From assembly GCA_900770525.1 (NCBI GenBank), contig CAAHDT010000023.1, positions 1 through 64,000 of the forward strand: 64,000 bases of DNA. The letters run 5' to 3'. This document shows positions 1 to 10,099 of this stretch, in pieces (within the stretch, counting starts at the first letter, position 1; every line of letters begins with the position of its first letter). The notes under the pieces were generated by a model. The model made no database searches. It was not told the origin of the DNA and was given only the letters and a program-made list of their open reading frames with translations. The translations under genes and the position numbers were made by a program. This DNA is from Candidatus Gastranaerophilales bacterium. GTDB lineage: Bacteria; Cyanobacteriota; Vampirovibrionia; Gastranaerophilales; Gastranaerophilaceae.

Positions 1-170
1 AGTTCGCTTGCCTTCTCTAAGGCGTTGGGGTTTAGCTTCCATTCTTTCGAACTCTTAGTCGCTTTCGCGAACTCTTTTATCTTATTACTTAATTTTTCTT
101 TGTCAAGTACTTTTGATAATTTTGTTTTAATAAATCTTAATCTCTTTTTGGCGCAATCAAATCACGCAAT
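1..170 (-). other. ORF fragment at left edge, no start codon
   Basis: On the minus strand a frame stays open from a TGA near 171-173 to the window edge (about 56 codons). Its product would be Lys-rich, with stretches such as KVLDKEKLSNKIKEFAKA and SSKEWKLNPNALEKA, which look protein-like and helical. No ATG, GTG or TTG lies in the open part, so this is either a decayed gene, a gene using ATT, or a frameshifted 5' end. The rest lies outside the window. Function unknown. Confidence 0.25.
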
Positions 171-173
171 AAA

Positions 174-398
174 ATTATAAACATAAATTTTTTATTTGTC
201 AATAACTTGATTAAGTTTTGTTATCTTTTGCTATTTCTATTTCGAAAGTTCATCGTGCCCTGAGCACATTTGTTATCTTACATGGTAATTTTTTAAAATC
301 AAGTACTTTTTTATTTTATTCTTAATAATACGTAATAATTAGCTATCCAAAATCAATTTAGATAGCTAATTATCAAAATATATTACACCTCAAATGCT
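174..398. other. Intergenic, AT-rich; hairpin near its end
   Basis: No convincing coding frame was seen. A 12-bp inverted repeat (336-347 with 361-372, 13-base loop) lies just beyond the stop codon of the minus-strand gene at 399-944 and may help end its transcript, although the T-run after it is weak. Confidence 0.4.
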
Positions 399-944
399 TT
401 AAATGAGCTGTTTTACACCAGTTTTAACCAAACCTGCATAGCCGGCACCTAAACTTTTCAGGTTATGATAAAATTCAGACAGAAAATCTTTATTCACGGT
501 TGTATAATTTGCAAATTTGCCATTGCTCCTTGCTTCGGTAGTAAAGATTTTACCATCGCGCTCACCACTAAATTTCCAGTGTTCAGTGTCAAACTTCGCT
601 CCTCTATCGTAAAAACCGCTAGTTGATAAATTTGTTCCGTTTTCACCAAGTCGCATTCTATATTTTATAACTTTTCCATCACTAGTGGTCGAAAATACAC
701 CTTGATTCAAAACTTTTTTACCATCACGAAGTCTTACTGCCATAACCGAATAACCATCCCGAACAACATAACCGACATCAGCCAAAGGTTTTTGGGCATG
801 CGGAAGCAAAGCTCTTACAGCTTTATTATTATTACCATTCAACACAATTTTTTTTGAAACCTTACTTGCGCCTCTAGTAATTTCCGGTAAACTATCAAGC
901 AAAGTTACCCCTAACTTAGAAAAACTTGTAATCATTGACCCCAT
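399..944 (-). CDS. Hypothetical protein, 181 aa
   Basis: I do not recognise this protein. The start is well supported: AAGGAGGA lies 7 bases before the ATG at 944. The N-terminus (MGSMITSFSKLGVTLLDSL) is a short amphipathic stretch with no clear signal peptide. The middle (about residues 55-140) is Gly/Lys/Arg-rich with alternating polar and hydrophobic residues, as in a beta-sheet domain (DGYSVMAVRLRDGKKVLNQG, then GKVIKYRMRLGENG). The C-terminus is helical. A possible promoter sits at 1072-1099 and a hairpin follows the stop. It stands alone, next to two tRNA genes on the same strand. Possibly a cell-surface or secreted accessory protein, but this is only a guess. Confidence 0.6.
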   Translation of the reverse strand: MGSMITSFSKLGVTLLDSLPEITRGASKVSKKIVLNGNNNKAVRALLPHAQKPLADVGYVVRDGYSVMAVRLRDGKKVLNQGVFSTTSDGKVIKYRMRLGENGTNLSTSGFYDRGAKFDTEHWKFSGERDGKIFTTEARSNGKFANYTTVNKDFLSEFYHNLKSLGAGYAGLVKTGVKQLI

Positions 945-1071
945 AAAATATCCTCCTTTTTTAATCTAAAATCCCCTTGAAAATCAAATAGATTCCCCTT
1001 ACATCTATATAAAAACATTTCATCCTAAAAAATTTACACGATATATATCAGGCTATGTCATACTAAGGGTG

Positions 1072-1099
1072 ATTCTAGTAGAATTTAGGGCATTTTCAA
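1072..1099 (-). promoter_or_regulatory. Possible promoter for the 399-944 gene
   Basis: On the minus strand TTGAAA (1094-1099) and TAGAAT (1072-1077) are separated by 16 bases. This would give a leader of roughly 120 bases before the strong ribosome binding site. No other support. Confidence 0.3.
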
Positions 1100-1141
1100 G
1101 AATATGTTACAATTCATTACAATTGTTTTCTGAGTAAATTT

Positions 1142-1174
1142 AAAAAATACACTCAAACCAATGTTCAAGTGTAT
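1142..1174 (-). terminator. Terminator after tRNA-Val
   Basis: ATACACT and AGTGTAT (1147-1153 and 1168-1174) pair. On the minus strand the stem is followed by a run of T, directly downstream of tRNA-Val. Confidence 0.6.
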
Positions 1175-1186
1175 GTTTTTTCAAAA

Positions 1187-1262
1187 TGGTGGGCGATACA
1201 AGGCTCGAACTTGTGACCCCTTGAATGTCGTTCAAGTGCGCTACCAACTGCGCCAATCGCCC
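1187..1262 (-). tRNA. tRNA-Val (GAC)
   Basis: A full cloverleaf reads on the minus strand. The acceptor stem GGGCGAT pairs with ATCGCCC, the anticodon stem CTTGA/TCAAG encloses the loop ACGACAT with anticodon GAC, and the T-arm holds TTCGAGC. The 3' CCA is encoded (1187-1189), unlike the two other tRNAs in the window. 76 bases. A terminator follows at 1142-1174. Confidence 0.95.
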
Positions 1263-1428
1263 TTATTAAATTCACTTCGTCCTTTTTTCAAAAACTTGCG
1301 TTTTTGAGAGTGCGCTACCCCTCTCCTTGAAAGGTTCACAGAACCTTTTTGCATCGGCAAAGTGTCAATCATTCTTATTAAATAATACCAATCTACACCT
1401 CAACCAGAAACCACATAGGGGAATAAAA

Positions 1429-1500
1429 AGGCGACACCCAGATTCGAACTGGGGGATAAAAGCTTTGCAGGCTTCTGCCTTACCACTTGGCCATGTCGCC
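1429..1500 (-). tRNA. tRNA-Cys (GCA)
   Basis: Minus-strand cloverleaf with acceptor stem GGCGACA/TGTCGCC, anticodon loop CTGCAAA (anticodon GCA) and T-loop TTCGAAT. The discriminator base is T (1429) and no CCA is encoded. It lies about 165 bases upstream of tRNA-Val on the same strand and could share its transcript. Open frames across it on both strands are spurious. Confidence 0.95.
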
Positions 1501-1549
1501 ATTCCTCGTTTCTTTATAATAAAAAAGAAATGATATAATGTCAACCCTA

Positions 1550-2551
1550 TTATTCTAATACTTTCGTAACAATGTCTTCTGCCGTTATTTTTAAGCAATC
1601 CAACGCCTCACAAGTTGTCAATCGACGTTCCCAAAGGCATGGCTTTAACTGACAATTGTCATTCGCTTTTATAGCAACAACATTCTCTGTTTGCGGAATC
1701 AATTTTTTATCATCCGTTGGTCCAAATATGACATAAGTCTTCGTCTTTAACGCAATAGCTACATGCAAAGGAGCCGAATCAGAACAAACAAATTTTTCGG
1801 CAGAAGAAATTAATTCTCCCAACTCATGCATAGAGCGAGTCTTTCCATAATAATTTTCAAAAAGTCCAGAATTCTTACAGCTTATTGTCGCTAAAATTGT
1901 ATCTATACAATCCTTATCATCTGGTCCACCAGCTAAAATAACATGCTTTCCATGCTCAACCAGCAAATCAACAACTTTTGCCCAAACATCAGCACCAACT
2001 GTCTTTATACACCCTTTCTGAACGCTCATTTTACTGACTCCGGGGTGAATTAAAACGGTATTTGCGCGTTTTGGCAACGGATTTATATTAACTTCCGGCA
2101 ACTCTGTTCGAATATTTGTCACAGGCGAAATCAAGTCATGGTACATAGCACACGCATACTGATTTTTATTCAAAGGAACAGCTTTTGTTAACAACTTGCG
2201 ACTCAATGCTCCGGTATCAAACCCATAGCGCTCTTTTATACCGGTAAGCCACAATATAATACTTATAAATTTATTTCCGCCGGCTGCAACAGCCAAATCA
2301 AAATGTCCCAATCTTGCCTGCCAAATTAGTTTCAATAATTCAACATACTTATTTTTCTTCTTGATATCAACCAAAATCAAATCATCAATGATATCAGTTA
2401 AATCTTTTACACTCTTACTTCTTGGCTCAAGCGCCAAAGTAATTTTTGACTCCGGAAACTCTTTTTTCAAAGAAATTAATGTTGGGAGAAAAAATATTTC
2501 ATCTCCAATTCCACCAAAATTTATTGCTAATATATTTTTATTCTTTTTCAT
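1550..2551 (-). CDS. Glycosyltransferase family 9 (heptosyltransferase-like)
   Basis: A 333-aa protein of the GT9 family, which adds heptose or related sugars to lipopolysaccharide core at the inner face of the cytoplasmic membrane. Seen: the N-terminal NFGGIGDEIFFLPTL segment (residues about 9-23), a GT-B N-terminal half, HPGVSKMSVQKG in mid-protein (IHPG is typical of GT9), and near the C-terminus FVCSDSAPLHVAIALKTKT followed by FGPTD, matching the family's D-SGPxHxA and FG-T motifs. The start is the ATG at 2551: TATAAT ends 6 bases before it and there is no Shine-Dalgarno, so the mRNA is probably leaderless. The frame is open further upstream, but that would overlap comM. The exact acceptor cannot be told. 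It supports a diderm envelope. Confidence 0.85.
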   Translation of the reverse strand: MKKNKNILAINFGGIGDEIFFLPTLISLKKEFPESKITLALEPRSKSVKDLTDIIDDLILVDIKKKNKYVELLKLIWQARLGHFDLAVAAGGNKFISIILWLTGIKERYGFDTGALSRKLLTKAVPLNKNQYACAMYHDLISPVTNIRTELPEVNINPLPKRANTVLIHPGVSKMSVQKGCIKTVGADVWAKVVDLLVEHGKHVILAGGPDDKDCIDTILATISCKNSGLFENYYGKTRSMHELGELISSAEKFVCSDSAPLHVAIALKTKTYVIFGPTDDKKLIPQTENVVAIKANDNCQLKPCLWERRLTTCEALDCLKITAEDIVTKVLE

Positions 2552-2597
2552 GCCACAATTATAGCATAAAGTAGAAAATCGTGATATAATCAAACCT
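2552..2597. promoter_or_regulatory. Divergent promoters of the GT9 gene and comM
   Basis: The 46-base gap holds two opposed -10 boxes. The minus-strand TATAAT (2558-2563) ends 6 bases before the GT9 ATG; the plus-strand TATAAT (2585-2590) ends 7 bases before the comM ATG. Both transcripts would begin at or next to the start codon. The -35 region of each would lie in or near the other gene's first codons. Confidence 0.6.
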
Positions 2598-4133
2598 ATG
2601 GTAAACAAAGTTACAACAGCAACGGTAATAGGATTAAATGCATACAAAGTTGACGTTGAAATTGACGTTACAAACTCTCTTCCTGGAATATCCATAGTAG
2701 GTCTACCTGACGTTGAAGTTACGGAAGCACGCGACAGAGTTCGCTCCGCGGTAAGGAATTCTGATTTAACATTTCCATCACGGCGAGTAATCGTAAACCT
2801 TGCACCTGCTGATTTAAAGAAAGAAGGAACTATTTTTGATTTGCCTATTGCGATTGGCATTCAAGTTGAAGAAGAGGTCCTAACGCAAGAACAGGTAAAA
2901 GACTACGGATTTGTTGGAGAACTTTCTCTTGACGGTAGTATAAGAAGTATAAAAGGCGTACTACCTATTGTCCTCGGATTAAAAAATTGCGGAATAAAAA
3001 AAGTAATTGTTCCTATTGAAAACGCAAAAGAAGCAGCATTAGTTGATGAAATTGAAGTTTACGGGGCAAAAAATCTTGGTGAAGTCATCTCACATTTTAT
3101 TGACACACCGATACAACAAACAGTTATAGATATAAAAACTTATCTTGAAAAAGGGTGTAATGAAGATTATATCTATGATTTCAAAGACGTAAAAGGACAA
3201 CAAAAGGCAAAACGTGCCTTGGAAATAGCTGCTGCCGGCGGTCACAATATTTTAATGGTAGGCTCACCAGGGTCAGGAAAAACCCTGATGGCAAAATGCT
3301 TCCCATCAATCCTCCCTCCGTTAGAATTGTCGGAAGCATTAGAACTCACAAAAATTTATAGCATTTGCGGATTATTGTCATCGGATGAGCCGCTAATGAC
3401 AAAACGCCCTTTCAGACCGGTTCACCACACAGCCTCTGCAAACGGAATCATCGGAGGAGGTAACAACCCCAAACCTGGAGAAATAACACTTGCCCATCGT
3501 GGAGTTTTATTCTTGGATGAAATGGTTGAATTTCCTCGAAATGTATTAGAAGTTTTGCGTCAACCGCTAGAAGACAACGAAATAGTAATTTCAAGAGCAA
3601 AACACTCTGTCCGCTATCCTGCTAAATTTCTTCTTCTTGGGGCGATGAACCCATGCCCTTGCGGCTATCTTGGTGACAAAGAAAAACATTGTACATGTTC
3701 AGATTTCCAAATACAAAGATACTTAGCAAGACTATCAGGACCATTACTGGATAGAATTGATTTACAAATAGATGTTCCGCGCCTCTCTTCGGAAGAACTT
3801 TTAAATTACACAACCAAAGAAGAAACTTCCGCACAAATAAGAGAGCGAGTTATTAAAGCTAGAAAAATACAAATTGAGCGTTATAAAAATGAAGGAATAC
3901 TTACGAATTCAGAACTTACGCCTAAACTTCTAAAAAAATATTGCCAAATTGACAAGCAATCCGAGGCTCTGTTTAGAACTGCAATAATTAAATATCAACT
4001 TTCCGGACGAAAATACGACAGAATTTTAAAACTTGCTAGAACTATTGCGGATTTAGACGGCTCTGAAAACATTTCACAAGTTCACTTAATGCAAGCGCTA
4101 CAATACAGAATGCAGAATCTAATACCTCAATAG
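2598..4133 (+). CDS. comM: ComM/YifB-family AAA+ ATPase
   Basis: A 511-aa Mg-chelatase-like ATPase of the YifB/ComM family. In competent bacteria ComM is a hexameric helicase that promotes branch migration of incoming DNA during natural transformation. Domains seen: an N-terminal ChlI-like domain (residues 1-165, with the family signature LPGISIVGLPDVEVTEARDR), Walker A GSPGSGKT (about 222-229), the GGGNNPKPGEITLAHRGVLFLDEM stretch carrying Walker B (about 285-308), a Cys-rich loop NPCPCGYLG (about 353) and the C-terminal Mg_chelatase_C helices. Length is normal for the family. The gene is divergent from the GT9 gene and has no Shine-Dalgarno. With the prepilin genes in this window it suggests competence, but this is inference. 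Confidence 0.93.
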   Translation: MVNKVTTATVIGLNAYKVDVEIDVTNSLPGISIVGLPDVEVTEARDRVRSAVRNSDLTFPSRRVIVNLAPADLKKEGTIFDLPIAIGIQVEEEVLTQEQVKDYGFVGELSLDGSIRSIKGVLPIVLGLKNCGIKKVIVPIENAKEAALVDEIEVYGAKNLGEVISHFIDTPIQQTVIDIKTYLEKGCNEDYIYDFKDVKGQQKAKRALEIAAAGGHNILMVGSPGSGKTLMAKCFPSILPPLELSEALELTKIYSICGLLSSDEPLMTKRPFRPVHHTASANGIIGGGNNPKPGEITLAHRGVLFLDEMVEFPRNVLEVLRQPLEDNEIVISRAKHSVRYPAKFLLLGAMNPCPCGYLGDKEKHCTCSDFQIQRYLARLSGPLLDRIDLQIDVPRLSSEELLNYTTKEETSAQIRERVIKARKIQIERYKNEGILTNSELTPKLLKKYCQIDKQSEALFRTAIIKYQLSGRKYDRILKLARTIADLDGSENISQVHLMQALQYRMQNLIPQ

Positions 4134-4239
4134 CCGGTTTGTCGAATATAAGATTTCAAATAATTACCAGATATTCCAATTAAAAGCTTTGCAAATGTCT
4201 ATATAATATCAAAGTATAGATTTGAAAGGAAGTGGAATT

Positions 4240-4464
4240 ATGGAAAAAGAAACTATTAAAGAAAAAATTGACAACATGGCAGAAAAAATAAACGACAAAA
4301 AACATGATGTCGAAGAAAAACTCAAGGAAAAAGAACTTGAGGCAAAAGAAAAAGTTTGTGAATTAAAAGAAGAGATAAAAGAAAAAGCTAAAAAAATTCA
4401 CGACAAATTTGACCGCAAAAAAGATGAAGACAACGATGAAATGCAGGAAAAGAAAACTGCATAA
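4240..4464 (+). CDS. Small charged coiled-coil protein, 74 aa
   Basis: The ATG at 4240 is preferred to a TTG at 4222 because AAAGGA lies about 9 bases before it. The product is almost wholly Lys/Glu-rich helix (for example EKLKEKELEAKEKVCELKEE) with a single Cys and no membrane segment, resembling small stress- or envelope-associated coiled-coil proteins. Function unknown. A TATAAT at 4202-4207 is a possible -10 box, and a good terminator follows at 4489-4528, so it is probably a one-gene transcript. Confidence 0.65.
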   Translation: MEKETIKEKIDNMAEKINDKKHDVEEKLKEKELEAKEKVCELKEEIKEKAKKIHDKFDRKKDEDNDEMQEKKTA

Positions 4465-4488
4465 AACTCATTTTTGAAGATGAGGAAA

Positions 4489-4528
4489 GAAAGTCAGCGA
4501 AAAAATTTTCGCTGACTTTTGTCTTTTC
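4489..4528 (+). terminator. Rho-independent terminator
   Basis: AAAGTCAGCGAAAA pairs with TTTTCGCTGACTTT and is followed by a T-rich tract, right after the 74-aa gene. Confidence 0.75.
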
Positions 4529-4553
4529 AAATAAAAATTTTAAATAATAACTT

Positions 4554-4727
4554 CTAGTAACTTTTTCTCATCAAATCAGATAATTTAACATCTCCTACGT
4601 GATTTACAACTTTTTTTTCAGGAGGGCGTTTAGCTTCTTTGGCAAGACGAAACTGTGACAAACCAACTTTTGACTCATCATCTGAAAATGTAAATATATC
4701 TTTTAAAAACGCAACTATACCACTCAT
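4554..4727 (-). CDS. Small hypothetical protein, 57 aa
   Basis: The start is the ATG at 4727 (MSGIVAFLKDIFTF), with GAGGAG 7 bases upstream. An in-frame ATG 15 bases further upstream overlaps that ribosome binding site and is unlikely. The N-terminus is hydrophobic and may sit at the membrane; the rest is charged and ends VKLSDLMRKSY. I do not recognise it. The strong ribosome binding site and protein-like composition support a real gene. Confidence 0.55.
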   Translation of the reverse strand: MSGIVAFLKDIFTFSDDESKVGLSQFRLAKEAKRPPEKKVVNHVGDVKLSDLMRKSY

Positions 4728-4821
4728 AATGTATCTCCTCATTGTTTTTTTATAACGATATAATACATTAAATCTGGTAATTATGCAAATAACATTGTAT
4801 TTTATGCTATATTTATACTAC

Positions 4822-5553
4822 ATGAATACGAATAATTTAAATTTGAATAACACTTATTATGCAACTTTGGATGAAAATTTTAACGAAGCACTAAACCTTG
4901 TTAATAAAGAGTTTACGCATACGGAACTTCTTGAAATGCTAAAAACCGGAAACATTCCGCAAAAACAACTCGCAGCCCTAAAATTAGATAAAATAACCTC
5001 AAAAGATGATGCCCAAATTTTGCTGGACAACCTGACAGGACAAGACGGAAAAATTCGAGAAGTTGTATCGCTTAGAATTAACGAATTTATGCACACACCG
5101 GAATTGCTAGAATATTTCACCGATTTAGATTGCGAAAAAATTTTTCTTGAAGCGATAATAGATATAAACGGCAACATTTGCAGAAATATTATATCTGCTA
5201 TTTCACAACTAAAGAATAGTGATAAATTTTGTCAAAACTTTCTACCTTCATTAATCCAAAAGACAAAGGATATAATTGAAAAAGTAAAAACTTTCGATAT
5301 TCAAGACGGCAAATATAAAATTAACAAAGAAGTATTTAAGCTTTACTGGTACTTAGAAACCTTTTTCACTTTTTATGAAAAAATACCTTTTTCAGATTTA
5401 AAACAAATTCTACTATCTGCAAAAAATATTGAAGATTACACTATAAGAGAAAAAGTTGCAAAAATCTTAACGCTAAACTTTCAAGACTCCGATTTGCAGC
5501 ATGCCAAACAAGAATTAAAAAACGACTCAAACTACTACGTACGCCGATTTTAA
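4822..5553 (+). CDS. Hypothetical helical (HEAT-like) protein, 243 aa
   Basis: The start is taken as the ATG at 4822 (MNTNNLNLNN). An in-frame ATG at 4783 is possible but would add a stretch that overlaps the promoter: TATATT lies 8 bases before 4822 and there is no Shine-Dalgarno. The protein is a series of paired helices: LLEMLKTGNIPQKQLAALKL, then DGKIREVVSLRINEF, and a C-terminal NDSNYYVRRF. This is the pattern of HEAT/ARM-like repeats, such as those in phycocyanobilin-lyase-like or scaffold proteins. Soluble, no signal peptide. Function unknown. Confidence 0.6.
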   Translation: MNTNNLNLNNTYYATLDENFNEALNLVNKEFTHTELLEMLKTGNIPQKQLAALKLDKITSKDDAQILLDNLTGQDGKIREVVSLRINEFMHTPELLEYFTDLDCEKIFLEAIIDINGNICRNIISAISQLKNSDKFCQNFLPSLIQKTKDIIEKVKTFDIQDGKYKINKEVFKLYWYLETFFTFYEKIPFSDLKQILLSAKNIEDYTIREKVAKILTLNFQDSDLQHAKQELKNDSNYYVRRF

Positions 5554-5681
5554 GACAATAATATAAAGTTTTGTTAAGAGATTAATACAAAATATATACA
5601 CTTTAAGCAATTTTTAACTACGAAAAAACTTTATATGAATGTAAGGGATTTAAAATACGAAAAACAGAAAAGGGGTACACA

Positions 5682-5870
5682 ATGGCAAGAGTTTTAATTT
5701 CAATGCCTGAAAGATTTTTAGACGAAATAGACAATGTAGCATCATCAGAAAACAGAACTCGTTCAGAACTTATCAGAGAAGCATTAAGAACTTATATGTA
5801 CAGAAATCAAGTTAGAAATTCTAACAAAGCGTTAAAAAATGCCGAAATTTTAGAATCACTACTTGGCTAA
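5682..5870 (+). CDS. Ribbon-helix-helix (CopG/Arc-type) regulator, 62 aa
   Basis: A ribbon-helix-helix DNA-binding protein. The strand MARVLISMPERFLDEIDNVA is followed by the helix-turn-helix NRTRSELIREALRTYM, matching the CopG/MetJ/Arc fold in which a dimer inserts a two-stranded sheet in the major groove. A strong AAAAGGGG precedes the ATG. It is followed 44 bases later by a 61-aa gene that may be its partner. RHH proteins act as antitoxins or free-standing regulators; the neighbour does not resemble a known toxin, so a regulator is as likely. Confidence 0.8.
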   Translation: MARVLISMPERFLDEIDNVASSENRTRSELIREALRTYMYRNQVRNSNKALKNAEILESLLG

Positions 5871-5914
5871 ATTACTTGATTGAATTATAATACTATTGGA
5901 AAGGGTATGGGGAA

Positions 5915-6100
5915 ATGATTGAAAATTCAACTAACAATGAAAAAGATTATGTAATGTCATCAATTGATGAGTATTTTGAAATTCTTGATAAAGAAGCACA
6001 AAAACGTTCTAAAATGGTTGCAAAATCATTGACAAAATACTTAAAGAATGTTCAGGCTAATACAAAATATGACGAATTAAAAACTTCTGCATTGCACTAA
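5915..6100 (+). CDS. Small hypothetical protein, 61 aa
   Basis: A helical, charged protein (SSIDEYFEILDKEAQKRSKM, then VAKSLTKYLKNVQ) downstream of the RHH gene and probably cotranscribed with it. GGAAAGGG lies upstream but about 13 bases from the ATG, which is long. No toxin fold (RelE, MazF, PIN) can be recognised. A terminator hairpin follows at 6153-6178. Confidence 0.55.
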   Translation: MIENSTNNEKDYVMSSIDEYFEILDKEAQKRSKMVAKSLTKYLKNVQANTKYDELKTSALH

Positions 6101-6152
6101 GTTTTTAGTATAAAAACAAGATTTATAGGAGAAAAATAAAATAGAAGATGGT

Positions 6153-6178
6153 ATAGACAGGTCAATGACCTGTCTATT
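6153..6178 (+). terminator. Terminator hairpin after the RHH pair
   Basis: ATAGACAGGTCA pairs with TGACCTGTCTAT almost without a loop; a short T-rich tail follows. Confidence 0.55.
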
Positions 6179-6217
6179 TGTATGTTACGAAAAATCCTAC
6201 ACATACCTTTAAACGAA

Positions 6218-6244
6218 CCGGCGAGGTCAATATGACCTCGCCGG
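6218..6244 (-). terminator. Terminator hairpin after dnaK
   Basis: A GC-rich 12-bp stem, CCGGCGAGGTCA with TGACCTCGCCGG and a 3-base loop, lies 28 bases beyond the dnaK stop on the minus strand. The T-run is weak, but such a stem is unusual in this AT-rich DNA. Confidence 0.6.
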
Positions 6245-6271
6245 CAAATTTATTCAGTTTTTTCTGAAAAA

Positions 6272-8330
<2,059 letters not shown>

Positions 8331-10037
8331 ATGGGATTATCGGCGTCACAAGCAAAATTATTAAGCATAACATCACGAATATCCGATAATGAATTGCGTT
8401 CACAAACAATTACAAGCGCAAAGATGGCTCTTGCAAATCAATCAACAGCAGCCAGCAAAGATTATGTGAACGCTTTGAATACTACAAAATTAACTTATTC
8501 AACATATGACCTTAACGGGAATAAAGCATATGTTAATTTAACAGGTTCACAGTTATCCCAATATGCTCCTTTGAAAAATCAGTATGCACTAATCAACAAT
8601 AAAGGACAAGTTTTAGTATCGGAAACAGATGCTAAAAACTATGATGATAGTGCAGATATGGAAGAATTTTTAGCAAAATACGGAATAGAAAAAACAGATT
8701 CCGGCAAAACTCAAACTGTTGCAAACCCTGAATATCAACCTGCTTATGAAAAATGGAAAGCGGCACATGACGAATGGGTTAAAAATGAGCCTGATAAACA
8801 AATTAAAGTTGGAGAAAAAGAAAAAACTCCGGCATGGGATGAAACTGTTAGTGAAGCTTGGACAGAGAGAGTTCACAAAAGTGAAGTTTACCAACAGGTT
8901 ATGCAGACCGGATGCATGTCTGGAGCTTTAGATAACACAAATTGCTATATGCATGTTTTAGCAAGTTTGTTGGGCGAAGGGCACTATACAACATCAAGTG
9001 GAGATGAATACGATGTATACCAAGGTGGTTGTGATGAGCATAAAGCAACTTGGTGTTGGAATACTGACAGACATCCTATTTCAGAAACATTAAGAGATGA
9101 ACTTAAAAGACTACATCCTTGTGGGGAAACTCACGATGAAAGTGTTGATATGAAATACGGTTCAGATATTTATCATGTTAATTGTAAAGATGATAAGTGC
9201 GATTCAACAATTTCAGTATACCAAAAAATCATAGATTTATTATGGGAAGTTCATAACGATTATAAAATACCTACAGGTACTGGCGGGGAAGCGAATCCAG
9301 AACATATAGCTAAATTTTGGCACTTGGTAGAATTCGATTTAGATGAGGCGACTATGGTTGAACACGAAGCTGAAGTTATACACCATGATGCTGTAATGGA
9401 AGATGTAATGGGTGACAATCCTGCTTATGAAGAATGGGTTAACAGCGAACCTAAAATGGAAGAAATTCCTGCAACAATTACAGAAAAAATTTACACATAT
9501 GGTGATGATGACAAAGCACAATGGTACGTAAACTTGTGGCATAGAATGAACGGTGCAAGTACCGATAAAGATGGCATGCAAACCACTACAACAACAAATA
9601 CTACGATAGGTGAAGATGGAAAACTTGTTGTTGATAAAAAAGAAACAACTCAATCTCGTTGGGATATTTTGGAAGACGGTTTAATGAATAGTGCCGATTG
9701 GCTGCAGTATGCCTTAGAATCAGGAGCTATAACATTAGAACGTGCAAATTTTGAAAATCCGACCGAAAAAGGTACCGGATTAGCAAATGTAAAATGGACT
9801 TCAATTATTTACACAAACGCCCTTGATATTTCAGAAGAAACGGATGAGGCTGCGATAACTAAAGCAGAAGCTGAATATGAGTCAAAAACAAAAGATATTG
9901 AAGCAAAAGACAAACAATATGACAATATGCTTAAGTTATTAGACACGGAGCACTCAGCTCTTCAAAGTGAATATGATTCTGTAAAAACAATTATCTCTAA
10001 AAATACCGAAAGAACTTTGAAGATGTATTCTGCATAA
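8331..10037 (+). CDS. Cys/His-rich protein with helical ends, 568 aa
   Basis: Function unknown. The N-terminus MGLSASQAKLLSITSRISDN and following 60 residues are helical and match, as far as I recall, a family common in uncultured gut relatives of cyanobacteria. The C-terminal 60 residues form a coiled coil (DKQYDNMLKLLDTEHSALQS) ending in KTIISKNTERTLKMYS. Both ends together resemble flagellar hook-associated or other filament proteins sent out through the flagellar export gate, and no Sec signal is present. The middle (about 190-300) has many Cys and His (CMSGALDNTNCYMHVL, GGCDEHKATWCWN, HPCGETHDE, NCKDDKCDS) and may bind metal or form disulfides. PAYEKWKAAHDEWVKNEP (about 136-153) is partly repeated as NPAYEEWVNSEP (about 363-374). 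AAAGGAAAT precedes the start. Confidence 0.75.
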   Translation: MGLSASQAKLLSITSRISDNELRSQTITSAKMALANQSTAASKDYVNALNTTKLTYSTYDLNGNKAYVNLTGSQLSQYAPLKNQYALINNKGQVLVSETDAKNYDDSADMEEFLAKYGIEKTDSGKTQTVANPEYQPAYEKWKAAHDEWVKNEPDKQIKVGEKEKTPAWDETVSEAWTERVHKSEVYQQVMQTGCMSGALDNTNCYMHVLASLLGEGHYTTSSGDEYDVYQGGCDEHKATWCWNTDRHPISETLRDELKRLHPCGETHDESVDMKYGSDIYHVNCKDDKCDSTISVYQKIIDLLWEVHNDYKIPTGTGGEANPEHIAKFWHLVEFDLDEATMVEHEAEVIHHDAVMEDVMGDNPAYEEWVNSEPKMEEIPATITEKIYTYGDDDKAQWYVNLWHRMNGASTDKDGMQTTTTTNTTIGEDGKLVVDKKETTQSRWDILEDGLMNSADWLQYALESGAITLERANFENPTEKGTGLANVKWTSIIYTNALDISEETDEAAITKAEAEYESKTKDIEAKDKQYDNMLKLLDTEHSALQSEYDSVKTIISKNTERTLKMYSA

Positions 10038-10099
10038 TTTATAATTTTGTTAATAAATTATGGCAAAAAAAAATTTGTTATGATTTAATATAAAGCGTT

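Noticed and set aside
1327..1533. Open frame on the plus strand reading HPDSNWGIKALQASALPLG
   Set aside because: It is the antisense of tRNA-Cys; this peptide pattern is a well-known spurious product of that tRNA.
1365..1598. Open frame on the minus strand reading WPSGKAEACKAFIPQFESGC
   Set aside because: It is the tRNA-Cys gene itself read as protein.
2552..2860. Longer N-terminus for the GT9 protein
   Set aside because: The frame is open to 2860 but that part overlaps comM and has no homology to the family; the family begins at the ATG at 2551.
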